From: CAYHPY01 sp964358485
Lineage (GTDB): Bacteria; Elusimicrobiota; Elusimicrobia; UBA1565; UBA9628
DNA length: 42,066 nucleotides
Assembly (NCBI GenBank): GCA_964358485.1
Contig: CAYHPY010000028.1
Coordinates: 1-42,066, forward strand
Direction: 5' to 3'
Shown: positions 31,938-41,200 of the stretch, in pieces
How positions within the stretch are numbered: position 1 is the stretch's first letter
Layout: each line of letters starts with the position of its first letter
Translations under genes and position numbers: made by a program
Notes under the pieces: model-generated
Seen by the model: the letters and a program-made list of their open reading frames with translations, nothing else
What the model was told of the DNA's origin: nothing
The model's database searches: none

Positions 31938-32453
31938 GTGATGACTCGCGCCGAAACTCCGGCGATTCTGGCCGCTCTGATCCTGGCGGGGCTCCTCACG
32001 ACCGCCTGTAACCGCTCGGAGGCTCCCACGGACCAAGGATTGACGACCGAACAGATCATCCAAAAGTATCGCTCGGGTGTTCCCATGGAGAAAGCGATCG
32101 GGCCGATCGCCCGGGCGCTCGCGAGCGGGCCCGTGTTCTCCGGCACCGACGGCCAGGATTCGGGGGATCCCCGGAAAATAAACCTAAAGACCAATAGCGA
32201 CCGGGAAGGGCGCCAGTGGCTCTACGCCTATTCGAGCCAAGCCGAGTTCTCCAAGGCGTTCCCGCAAGGAGGCCCGTTCGTCGAGATGAGCTTCGCGGAC
32301 CTCCTGGGGATCGCGGAAGCCAACCCCCAGTTCGCAGGGATCTACATCAACTCGGCGTCGGACGGAAACTGTCCAATTTTAAGGGAACAGTTCCGGGGCG
32401 CCAAAGAAGCGCTGCGCGGAGGGAGCCCGCCTCCATCCGGTCAAGGAAACTGA
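31938..32453 (+). CDS. SseB-like putative lipoprotein
   Basis: A 171-residue protein whose N-terminus (LAALILAGLLTTACN) is a signal peptide ending in a lipobox-like TTAC, so lipid attachment at the Cys is likely but not ideal. The mature part fits the SseB N-terminal domain: RALASGPVFSGTDGQ, REGRQWLYAYSSQAEFSKAF and PFVEMSFADLLGIAE. Two in-frame starts, GTG 31938 and ATG 31941, are possible; the promoter points to 31938. It precedes the CHASE2 cyclase gene by 8 bases, so the two are probably co-transcribed. Confidence 0.75.
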   Translation: MMTRAETPAILAALILAGLLTTACNRSEAPTDQGLTTEQIIQKYRSGVPMEKAIGPIARALASGPVFSGTDGQDSGDPRKINLKTNSDREGRQWLYAYSSQAEFSKAFPQGGPFVEMSFADLLGIAEANPQFAGIYINSASDGNCPILREQFRGAKEALRGGSPPPSGQGN

Positions 32454-32461
32454 ATCAGCCG

Positions 32462-34678
32462 ATGCCCATCCCGGGACTCAAGTGGCTCCATCTCGCGCTG
32501 CCCGCGGCCCTGCTTGTCGCCGCGACGGCGATCCGCGTCGCCGATCCTCCTTTCGCTCAGCAGGTGCGGCACTGGGTCTTTGATTCCTACAACCGGCTCA
32601 AGCCCCGCGTCTACGAGGATGTTCCCATCCTCATCCTGGACATCGACGACGAGAGCCTGGCCAAGCTCGGCCAGTGGCCCTGGCCCCGGACGGTCGTCGC
32701 CCGGGTGGTCCGCAGGCTGACCGAGCTCGGCGCGGCGACCGTGGCCTTCGACATCGTGTTTTCCGAGCCGGACCGCACGGCCCCCAAGCAGATGCTGCCG
32801 CTCTGGAGCCAAAGAGCCGACGCCCGCCTGCTCAAGGGGATTCTAGGAAAATACCCCGATCATGACGACGTCCTGGCCCAGGCCGTCGCGGGAGCGCGCG
32901 CCGTCGCGGGGTCGGCGCTCCTCTCGGCCGACAACGGGTCCCTGCCGGCGCGCAAGGCGTCCTTCGCCCTCGCCGGCGATCCGCCCCTCCCCTTTCTATA
33001 CGCCTTCAAGGGCGCGGTGGTCAACCTCCCCGGGATCGAGGCCTCCGCCAAGGGAAGCGGGAGCTTCAACACCATCCCCGAGCGCGATGGGATCATCCGG
33101 CGCGTCCCCCTGCTGTTCCGGGTGGGCGACCGGATGATCCCCTCCTTGGCCGCGGAGGCTCTGCGCGTGGCCCAAGGGGCGTCCAACTATTACGTCAAAT
33201 CCTCCGGCGCCAGCGGCGAGAGGTCCTTCGGGGCGAGCACGGGAATCAGCAAGGTCAAGATCGGAGACCTCGTCGTTCCGACCGACGCCCATGGCCGCGT
33301 GTGGCTCTATTTCACCGAAACCGTCCCCCGGCGCACGATCCCCGCGTGGAAGATCTTCGACCGGACATTCGACCCCGCGTCCGTCGAGGGCCGCATCGTT
33401 TTCCTGGGGACGAGCGCCGCCGGCCTCATGGACCAACGGCATACGCCGTTGAACCCCCTGGCTCCGGGAGTCGAGATCCACGCGCAGGTGGCCGAACAGA
33501 TCCTCCTGCAAAGATTCCTTCTGCGGCCCGATTGGGCCGACGGGGCCGAACTGGCGTTCCTCGTCCTCTTCGGGATTCTCTTGATCCTGCTCATGCGCCG
33601 CCTCGGAGCGGCGGGAGGCGCCGCCCTGGCCCTGCTCGCGGCCGGTTCGGCGTTCGGCTTCTCGTGGTGGGCCTTCTCGCGCGAAAGCTACCTGGTCGAT
33701 CCGCTCTTCCCCGCGGGGGTCGTTCTGCTCATCTATTTCTCCTCGTCTTTGATCGGCTTCCTGCGCACGGAGCGGGAGAAGGCCCAGGTGCGCGGCGCTT
33801 TCGGGCGCTACATGTCTCCGATCCTGGTCGAGAAGCTCGCGGAGCACCCCGAAATGCTGGAGCTCGGGGGCGAGATGAAGACCATGACGTTCCACTTCTG
33901 CGACATCGCGGGATTTACGACGATGTCGCAGTGGCAGGACCCCCGGGGCTTGACGCGCCTCTTGAACCGCTTTCTGACCCCGATGACCGACATCATCCTC
34001 AAGCACAAGGGCTGCATCGACAAGTACGTCGGGGATTGCATCGTCGCCTACTGGAACGCTCCCTTGGACGACCCGGAGCACGGCAAGAACGCCTGCCTGG
34101 CCGTCCTCGAGATGCATGAGAGCCTCAAAGGCTTGAACGAGATCTGGCGCGCCCAGGCCGAAAAAGAAGGGGTCCGATTCGCGGAGATTCGCATCCGCAC
34201 GGGCCTCAACACCGGCCCCTGCATCGTCGGCAACATGGGCTCAAACCAGCGCTTCGACTACTCGATTCTCGGAGACGACGTGAACGTGGCCTCCCGCCTG
34301 GAGGGGGCCAATAAGTTCTTCGGGACCTATATCCTGGTCAGCCAAGCCACGCTCGACGCCGCCGCGGGCGCGGTCGTCGCGCGCGAGCTCGGGCGCGTGC
34401 GCGTCGTCGGCAAGGACGACCCGATCACGATTTTCGAGCCGCTGGCCGCGGCGGGAAGCCTTTCTCCGGAATGGACGAAGGCCCTTCCCATCCATGAACG
34501 GGGCATCCGGGAGTTCCGGGACCGCGATTTCGCGGGAGCGTTGAAGACTTTCGAGGAACTGCTCGCTCTCATCCCGGAGGACGGCCCGGGCAAGCTCTAT
34601 CGGAACTTGGCCTCGGACTACGCCGCGATCCCGCCCCCGGAGGACTGGGACACGGTCTTTAAACTCACCGCGAAATAG
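32462..34678 (+). CDS. CHASE2-domain class III adenylate cyclase
   Basis: A 738-residue membrane cyclase. A first helix (LHLALPAALLVAATAI) leads into a periplasmic CHASE2 sensor at about 30-340 (VPILILDIDDESLAKLGQWP). Three helices follow at about 355-440, then a cytoplasmic class III cyclase. Metal ligands are Asp481 (FCDIAGFT) and Asp525 (KYVGD). The substrate Lys is Lys521, and the second substrate residue is Ser601 (DYSILGDD) where others have Asp or Thr. Asn608 and Arg612 stabilise the transition state. ATP to cAMP is predicted. The Ser/Thr type resembles class IIIb, which often responds to bicarbonate. ATG 32462 is chosen because the longer frame overlaps the SseB gene. Confidence 0.93.
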   Translation: MPIPGLKWLHLALPAALLVAATAIRVADPPFAQQVRHWVFDSYNRLKPRVYEDVPILILDIDDESLAKLGQWPWPRTVVARVVRRLTELGAATVAFDIVFSEPDRTAPKQMLPLWSQRADARLLKGILGKYPDHDDVLAQAVAGARAVAGSALLSADNGSLPARKASFALAGDPPLPFLYAFKGAVVNLPGIEASAKGSGSFNTIPERDGIIRRVPLLFRVGDRMIPSLAAEALRVAQGASNYYVKSSGASGERSFGASTGISKVKIGDLVVPTDAHGRVWLYFTETVPRRTIPAWKIFDRTFDPASVEGRIVFLGTSAAGLMDQRHTPLNPLAPGVEIHAQVAEQILLQRFLLRPDWADGAELAFLVLFGILLILLMRRLGAAGGAALALLAAGSAFGFSWWAFSRESYLVDPLFPAGVVLLIYFSSSLIGFLRTEREKAQVRGAFGRYMSPILVEKLAEHPEMLELGGEMKTMTFHFCDIAGFTTMSQWQDPRGLTRLLNRFLTPMTDIILKHKGCIDKYVGDCIVAYWNAPLDDPEHGKNACLAVLEMHESLKGLNEIWRAQAEKEGVRFAEIRIRTGLNTGPCIVGNMGSNQRFDYSILGDDVNVASRLEGANKFFGTYILVSQATLDAAAGAVVARELGRVRVVGKDDPITIFEPLAAAGSLSPEWTKALPIHERGIREFRDRDFAGALKTFEELLALIPEDGPGKLYRNLASDYAAIPPPEDWDTVFKLTAK

Positions 34679-36610
34679 CTACGGCCTCACCGACACGATG
34701 GCAGGCCCCCCTCCCATCGTCGCGGTGTCGGCTCCGGCGCCGTCGGTGTCCGGGTCATTGTAGTTCACGTTGCCCTGGAGCTGTTTTCCCATGATTCCGC
34801 CGGCGTTCTGCACCTCGAAATGATAGTTGGAGAAGCCCGTGCTCCCGACCCGGTCGATGACGGCGGCCCCGGTGAGGTTGGTGAAGTCGGTGTTCATGGA
34901 GACGGTGTCGTTGATGCCGGTGAAGTTGTTTCCGGGGCCGGGGGAGACGCTGATGCTGCCGGTCCCGGTCACGGTCTTGGCGCCGAAATCGACCGTGACG
35001 TTGCTGAAACCCCAGGTCCCCCCGCTGCAGGAGGTCGCATTCTTGCAGGTGCTTAAGAAGAAACTCCCGGATTGGGCCGGAAAAACCGCCGTTCCCGAGA
35101 CGACGGCGGACTTGATGGCGTCCCAACTCGCCACGCCGTCGGCAAAGCCGCCGCCCGGCGGAGGGGTGTTGTAATAGTTGGGGTCCTGGAAAAAGGCCTG
35201 GTAGGTCGCGTTGTAGGCGTCCTGAAAGAATTCCAAGGTGCCGCCGAATTGAGAGAGGTCCCCGAAGGCGCTGAAATCTCCATAGACCCCGCCGGGCATG
35301 GGCATGCCGGCCATCATTCCCGCCATGTCGCCCATCATCGCCATCATGTCTCCCATGGGAGGCCCGCCCGGCATCCCCGGCTGAAACCCGCCCTCCATTC
35401 CCATCGGGCCGGCGCCGGGCATCATCCCCGGCATGTCGCCCAGCATCCCGCCCATCAGCGCCTGCTGTTCGGGGGACATGTTCTGCATCATCTTCTGCTG
35501 CTGGTCCGGGGTCAGATTGCCCGCCATCATGCTTTCCGCCAATTTCATCTGCGCGGGCGTCATGTTCTCCTTGCCGCCCAATTGCTCCATCATCTGCTCG
35601 CCGGCCATCATCATTCCCACCTTCTGTTGTTCCTCGGGCGTGAGAGCGTCGCCCCCCATCATTTTCTCGGCGATCTTCATCTCCGCCTCGGACATGTGGG
35701 CGTTCCCCATTTCCTGGCGGGCCAAAGCCTGCTCCTCCGGGGTCAGGGGCTCTCCCGACATCATCTTTTCGGCGAGCTTCTGCTGGCCCTCCGTCATGGG
35801 AGGACCGCCTCCCTCCCCCGGTTCGCCCTCGCCCCCTTCCTTGTCCGCCGACATCTTCTGCGCCAAGCGCTCGGCCATCATCTGCTTGCCTTGTTCGGCG
35901 CGCTCAGCCATGGTCTTGGGAGCGAGATCGCCGAGGATGGCCTGCAACTGGGCGGGCGGAATGAAGGCCGGCGGCGTCGGCGGGACTCCGGCCCCCTGGA
36001 TGGTCGAGCCGAAACCGGCCTTGTCGACGCTCACGGAGCCGTTGGCGTTGCTCAGGTCGAAAGCGCCCGGCTTGACCCCGGCGGTGTTGGCCGCGCCCGG
36101 TCCCAGGAGGACGGCCATGCTGGGCCCGCCCGGCGTTACTCTTCCGGCGACGATCGTCCCGCGGATGCCGATGGTCCCGGCCGGAAGCATGACCTGCATG
36201 CGCGAGGGGTCCTTCTTGCCGATGTTGCCGGTGATAAACCGAAAGACCCCTTTGGTTACGCTGGCGGAAACCTTCCCGCTGTCGGTCTTGGGGTCGTAAA
36301 CGAACTCATCGAGCACGATGTCGCTGTCGGGGCCGATAGTGAAGATCGTCTCGTCCTTGAGCATGATCTGAAGGTGCCCGCCGGGCCCCGTGGTTACGTG
36401 CTCATGGAGATAAAGATCCTTGCCGCTTTGGACCACGCGCCCCACGGCCTTGGAACCCGCCGGCGGAACGGCCTTGACCAAGCCCTTCACCGCCCCCGCG
36501 ACGCCGATGCTGACCGGCGCGGCGGCCGGCGCCGCCAAGGACGGGGGAACCCCGCATGTCCCGGCCAAGGCGGCCGCCAAAAACGAGGCAAAAAACTTTC
36601 GAGCGTTCAT
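34679..36610 (-). CDS. FecR-domain secreted protein with Met-rich repeats
   Basis: A 643-residue protein. ATG 36610 is chosen because the promoter -35 and -10 lie between it and an in-frame upstream start. After a signal peptide comes a FecR domain at about 50-160 (HEHVTTGPGGHLQIMLKDET, GTIGIRGTIVAGRV). A central region (about 35283-35950) is extremely rich in Met, Gln and Glu, with three imperfect repeats of MTxxQxKLAExMMxGxxLTPEEQ type, then a Gly/Met/Pro stretch. The C-terminal 170 residues are beta-rich. The stop abuts the cyclase stop (TAGCTA). FecR proteins of this kind often sit next to CHASE2 cyclases. Confidence 0.82.
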   Translation of the reverse strand: MNARKFFASFLAAALAGTCGVPPSLAAPAAAPVSIGVAGAVKGLVKAVPPAGSKAVGRVVQSGKDLYLHEHVTTGPGGHLQIMLKDETIFTIGPDSDIVLDEFVYDPKTDSGKVSASVTKGVFRFITGNIGKKDPSRMQVMLPAGTIGIRGTIVAGRVTPGGPSMAVLLGPGAANTAGVKPGAFDLSNANGSVSVDKAGFGSTIQGAGVPPTPPAFIPPAQLQAILGDLAPKTMAERAEQGKQMMAERLAQKMSADKEGGEGEPGEGGGPPMTEGQQKLAEKMMSGEPLTPEEQALARQEMGNAHMSEAEMKIAEKMMGGDALTPEEQQKVGMMMAGEQMMEQLGGKENMTPAQMKLAESMMAGNLTPDQQQKMMQNMSPEQQALMGGMLGDMPGMMPGAGPMGMEGGFQPGMPGGPPMGDMMAMMGDMAGMMAGMPMPGGVYGDFSAFGDLSQFGGTLEFFQDAYNATYQAFFQDPNYYNTPPPGGGFADGVASWDAIKSAVVSGTAVFPAQSGSFFLSTCKNATSCSGGTWGFSNVTVDFGAKTVTGTGSISVSPGPGNNFTGINDTVSMNTDFTNLTGAAVIDRVGSTGFSNYHFEVQNAGGIMGKQLQGNVNYNDPDTDGAGADTATMGGGPAIVSVRP

Positions 36611-36641
36611 GGGTTTCTCCACCGACGGGCGATTCCTTAGA

Positions 36642-36670
36642 AGTGTAGGGGGAGAATCGCGGAAAGTCAA
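36642..36670 (-). promoter_or_regulatory. Promoter of the FecR-domain gene
   Basis: On the minus strand TTGACT (36670-36665), a 17-base spacer and TACACT (36647-36642). The leader of about 25 bases contains GGAGAAA before ATG 36610, so this gene has a normal leadered mRNA. Confidence 0.75.
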
Positions 36671-36694
36671 CCGCATTTAAGTCACAGGGACCCC

Positions 36695-38125
36695 TTAGAA
36701 ATTGAGGCGGTAGGACAGCCCGGAGGAGAGCTTGTTGTTGGTGTAGGCGTTGTTGGGCAGGTTCGAGAGGGCGTGGAAGTATTCGTAGGAGAACGTCGCC
36801 AGCACGTCGTTGAGCGGGGCGGCGACAAACCCCAAAGGGGTCCCGTAGGTCAGGCGGCAGCGGTAGGTGTGGTCCTGGCGGATCTTCCGGCTGAGAGCCA
36901 GCTCGGCGGCGTCGTAGAAGTCCAGCTGGGGCGAAAAGGAGAGTTGGGTGAAGCGGCCCTTGGCGAGAACTTTCGTCAAGGCGAGGTTCCAGGCCTCGCG
37001 GCGGTAGGTGTTGAAGGCCTCGCGCGCGCCCTGGAAGGTATGGGTAAAGCTCCCCGAGAGGCTCAAGCCCCGGCTGAAGGAGGCGTTAAAGCCCCCTCCT
37101 CCGAAAAGCTGGTCCCCCGTCTTTTGGTCGGCGGTGGGCACCACCCTGGTCCGGGCGTAATCCTGGCGCTGGTGGCCGGCCGTCCCGAAGACGCTCAGGC
37201 TCTCGCCGAGTTTTTTGTCGAGCCGCAGGGTCGGACCATGGCTGCGCTGGTAGGTCGTCTCGGCCAGGACCAGATGGCCGAAGGCCATGATCAGCGTCAC
37301 GTCGACCGCCGGCGACTTGAAGGTGCCTCCGGCGGACCAGTTGTAGCTCTGGAGGTTGAGCGTCCGGAGGCGGTTCTGCTCGGAGCGGAAGTAGCTTAAG
37401 GAAGCGAAAACGGCGTGGCCGGCCTGGTAGCCGAGGTCGTGGCTCAGGTCGAGCCCGGCGTTCATCGTGGGAGAGGTGTCGTTTCTCCGGGTGGAGGCCT
37501 CGTCGAGGACCGTGGAAACGTCGGCCAGGAGCCTCTTCCCGGAGGCGGGGGCCGAGTTGCGGTTCTCGTCGAAGTCAAATCCCGCCCCCAGGGAAAGGCT
37601 CACATGCGTCTTGCGGCGCCTTCGCCGGATCTGATCGACGTAATCGTCGAGCTCGGCCCGCATGGTGTCGGTGAGTTGCTGCTTCTTCAAGGTTTTGAGC
37701 TCCCGGTCCGCGTCCTCGAGATTGTCCAGCCGGAACAGGACCGAGGCGTAGAAGAGCCGGACCCGGGGAAGCTCGGGATTGACCATCAAGATCCGTTCGA
37801 GCGTCCCCGCGGACTTAAGGAGTTCACCCTTGGCCACCAAGTTGCGGGCGTAGCGGAAATTGAGCTCGATGTTGTCGGGGTCCTTCATCACGTCTTGATA
37901 GGTCACCTCTTCCACAGGCTCCTTAAGAGAGGTTTTTTTGGCCTCCTCAGCCGCCTTTCGAATCTGCTCCTCCGCCCGGCGCCGCTGATCGAGGTCCTCG
38001 CGCTGGGAGGTGACATCTTGTGCGCGTGCGCCGGGAATGAGACCGCAGAGCCCCAAGGCCGACGCGAGGATCGGCGCCTTGAGGCGCCGGAAGTTCGCGG
38101 CTTGGCCGCGATAAATTATTGGCAA
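36695..38125 (-). CDS. TPR-containing outer-membrane beta-barrel (Slam/DUF560-like)
   Basis: A 476-residue protein. A signal peptide (APILASALGLCGLIPGARAQ) is followed by a short charged coiled coil and TPR-like helices at about 80-165 (NIELNFRYARNLVAKGELLK). A C-terminal barrel of about 300 residues with alternating strands ends in SGLSYRLNF. The TPR-plus-barrel layout is that of Slam proteins, which move surface lipoproteins across the outer membrane, and of DUF560 proteins. The start is uncertain: TTG 38125 is the only standard codon after an in-frame stop. Its stop is about 85 bases before the FecR gene, which has its own promoter. Confidence 0.78.
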   Translation of the reverse strand: MPIIYRGQAANFRRLKAPILASALGLCGLIPGARAQDVTSQREDLDQRRRAEEQIRKAAEEAKKTSLKEPVEEVTYQDVMKDPDNIELNFRYARNLVAKGELLKSAGTLERILMVNPELPRVRLFYASVLFRLDNLEDADRELKTLKKQQLTDTMRAELDDYVDQIRRRRRKTHVSLSLGAGFDFDENRNSAPASGKRLLADVSTVLDEASTRRNDTSPTMNAGLDLSHDLGYQAGHAVFASLSYFRSEQNRLRTLNLQSYNWSAGGTFKSPAVDVTLIMAFGHLVLAETTYQRSHGPTLRLDKKLGESLSVFGTAGHQRQDYARTRVVPTADQKTGDQLFGGGGFNASFSRGLSLSGSFTHTFQGAREAFNTYRREAWNLALTKVLAKGRFTQLSFSPQLDFYDAAELALSRKIRQDHTYRCRLTYGTPLGFVAAPLNDVLATFSYEYFHALSNLPNNAYTNNKLSSGLSYRLNF

Positions 38126-38239
38126 CGAAGTGCGGGACGCGCTAGGCTAGACACCGAGGGGAATACTTCCATAATTGCGCGAAGGAGGTCAACTGGCCAG
38201 CCTATTGGCATCACCCGGAGGACAACTGAGGAGGTAACC

Positions 38240-41200
38240 CTACCGAATCACCGCAACCCTTCCGACCGCGTTGATCTCCGGCAAGCCCGCCTTGCGGGCG
38301 TTGATCCGGAAGGTGAAGACCCCGGTGCGCCGCCCCGAGGCGTCCCAGGGATAGTCGTAGGTCCAGCGCCCGTCCACCCGCTGGGGCGCTCCGGCGCTCG
38401 CCGTATGCACCACCTCCCGGAAGACGTTGTAGATGGTGATCGTGACCGAGTCGGCCGTTCCCCGGGTCTGGAGCCGGATGGTCGGATTGACCCCCTTGGC
38501 CGGATTGGGGAAGGCGTAGGCCGCGATGAGCGCCAGGCCCGTTTCGTCGGGGTCCACCGCCGTCGTCAACCCCTTGCCCAAAGTGCGGACCGTGTCGTCG
38601 GCCTGGAAGGTTTGCCCGCCCGTAAACGCCCCCGAGACCCTCACTTTGGGCTCGGCGTTGCCGGGCAACACCGCGCTGATCAGTTCCCGGGGAAATTTCA
38701 CCTTCAGCTCGACGATCCCGTCGCCGTCCTCATCGGCCAGGCTCACCGGCCCCTTGGGGTCGATGAAAACCGGCGGGCTGATGAGCCGGCCGTCCACATG
38801 CGAGACCCGCACCGTATTGGTCGCGATCTGGGCCGCGCTCCCGCCCCCGGCCACTTCGATGTGGGCGCTTAAAAATTGCCCGTAGGAGCCCAGGTTCAAG
38901 GTCTCGGGCTTGAGGTCCAGGGTCACGACAAATCCCTGGGCCGGGATCGTGATCGTAACGGTTTGGACGGCCTCCAGGTTCCCGGCCCGGTCCCGGCCGT
39001 GGAAGCTGATGGAATGATTGCCGGCCGCCAGGCTGAAGGGCGAGGCGAAGACCTGCTCCGCCCCGCTGTCCAGGGCGTAGAGGATGGCCGCGACCCCCGT
39101 CCCCGCGTCCGCCGCGCTCAAAGAGAAAGAATCGGTGGAAGAGGCGACCACCGGGCTGAACGCGGCCTGGCCGTTAAGAAGAAGGCTCGTGACCGGCGCC
39201 AGGGAGTCCAGGAACCACTCGGCCTGGGCCGCGGCCCGGTTGCCGGCCAAGTCGGCCGCCTCGGCCGTGACTTGATGCAAGCCCTGCGCCAGAGCCGAGC
39301 TGGGCGTAAAAGCCGCGGAAGAGGCGGTGACTGCCGCTCGGGAGGTGACGTCCACCCCGTCCAAGCTGAGCTTGACCGAGGCCGGGGCGATTCCCGAGCC
39401 CCCGTCCGAGTAGGAGGCGACGATCAAGGGGGTGGCGGCGGTTACGGTGCTTCTGTCCACCGGCGCCAAGCTCAACGCCGGTGCTTGAGCATCCGGGCCC
39501 GCCACGGTGACCGTGACGCCGCGGGACGCCTCAAGATTGCGGACATTATCCTCCCCCCGGAAGGCGACGGTGTGCGTTCCGGCAAGTAAAGTGAAGGGCG
39601 CCGCAAACGGCGCTTCGGGACTGCCGTCCAGCGAGAAAAGAATCCGCGAAAGTCCCGCGGCCGTGTCCGTTGAAATCAGGGAGAAAGAATCCGTGGTCGA
39701 GGCCGCCAATTGCGTTTCCGTTGCCGGAATGCCGTTGACCAGCAAAGCCGTGACCGGAGGCGTGTGATCGGCAAAGACGTGGGTTGTTCGAACCACTTCC
39801 TGATTCCCGGCCGAATCCCGGCTGAAATAAGAGATGGCCCTCAACCCCTCCGTGGTCAAGGTGAAGGAAGAGGTGAAAGCGGCGAAGCTCATGGAGTCCA
39901 CCGCGAAGAAGGTCTGCGCGGGCTCCGTAGCCGAGAAACCAAGCAGCGTGCGCGAAGAGACGAACAGGGGCTGCGTCCCGAACTTGGGTTCCCCGACCAG
40001 CAGTGTCGTCTGTGGCGCGACGCTGTCGATAAAGAAGGTGGAAGTCGCGGTCGCCACATGCCCGGCCAAATCGGCGACCCGGGCAATCACGGTATGCGTG
40101 CCTTGGGCAAGATCGGCGGCCGGCTGGAAAGAAGCCGACGACGCGCCAATGGTCGCGAGCGAGGTCACATCGCTTGCGTCTAAGAGGATTCTCACGGTCC
40201 CCGTGGCGATCCCGGCAGGATCGGCGTACGAAGCGAGGACCAACGGTCTGGCGGTTGTTGCCGTGCTCCCATGGACCGGGCTCAAAGTTAAGGACGGCGC
40301 CAAGGTGTCGGGAGCCGAGACGGACACCGCGACGGTCCGGCTGGATTCCGGATTGCCTACGTTATCAACGGCAAAATAGGCGAGCGTATGGCTTCCGGGC
40401 GTGAGCGAGAAATCCGCCGTGAAGGCGATTTCCGCCCCGCCGTCGAGGCGGTAACGGATGGCCGCGACCCCGGAGGCGGTGTCCGTGGAGACTAGTCTGA
40501 AGGCGTCGGTCGAGATCGCGATGATGCTGGACCCGCCCCTCGGTTGGCCGTTGACGAGCAAGGTCGTCGCCGGAGGGGTCGCGTCGGAGAAGATCGAGGT
40601 GGAGCGGTCCGCTTCGAAGAGGCCCAGATTGTCCACGGAGCGATAAACCAGGGCGTGCCCGCCCTCAGCCAAAGAAAGGGCGACGGCAAAGGCGACGAAC
40701 GAAGTTGAGCCGTCCAGGCGGAACTCGGTGCGCGCCACCCCGGCGGCGATGCCATCCACGCTCGGGTCCTGAGCCGCAAAGCCGACCAAGGTCGAACTGG
40801 CCACGAAGAGCCGGTTGCCCGAGAAAGACGGTCCCGTGAGTTGGAACTGCGTCGAAGGGGCGCTCGCGTCCACCCCCAAAGTCTCGGTCTTGGTCGCTTC
40901 CCGATTCCCGGCCAAATCTTCGCTGAAGAAGCGGACGGTCCTTAAGCCCTCGGTTGAGAGCGTCACGGCCCCGGTGAACAATGTGAAGGTGCCCGAGTCC
41001 ACGGCAAAGAAAGTTCGCCCGGCCTCGGAAACCGCGAACCCCAATAGGGTCAAGGTGGATATCTTGACCGGTCCCGCTCCGAAGCGCGGCTCGCCGATTA
41101 CGAGCAAGGTTTGCGGGGCGGCGCTGTCGATGAAAAACCGCGAGGCGGCGCTGGAGCGGTTGCCCGCGAAGTCGGTAGCCGTAGCGGAGGCGAGGTGGGT

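Noticed and set aside
35072..36640. A 522-codon plus-strand frame rich in His opposite the FecR gene
   Set aside because: It is the mirror of the Met-rich repeats (CAT codons opposite ATG). The minus strand has the promoter, signal peptide and FecR domain.
37415..38872. A 485-codon plus-strand frame across two minus-strand genes
   Set aside because: It spans the ends of the barrel and Ig-repeat genes, has no recognisable domain and no plausible start signals.
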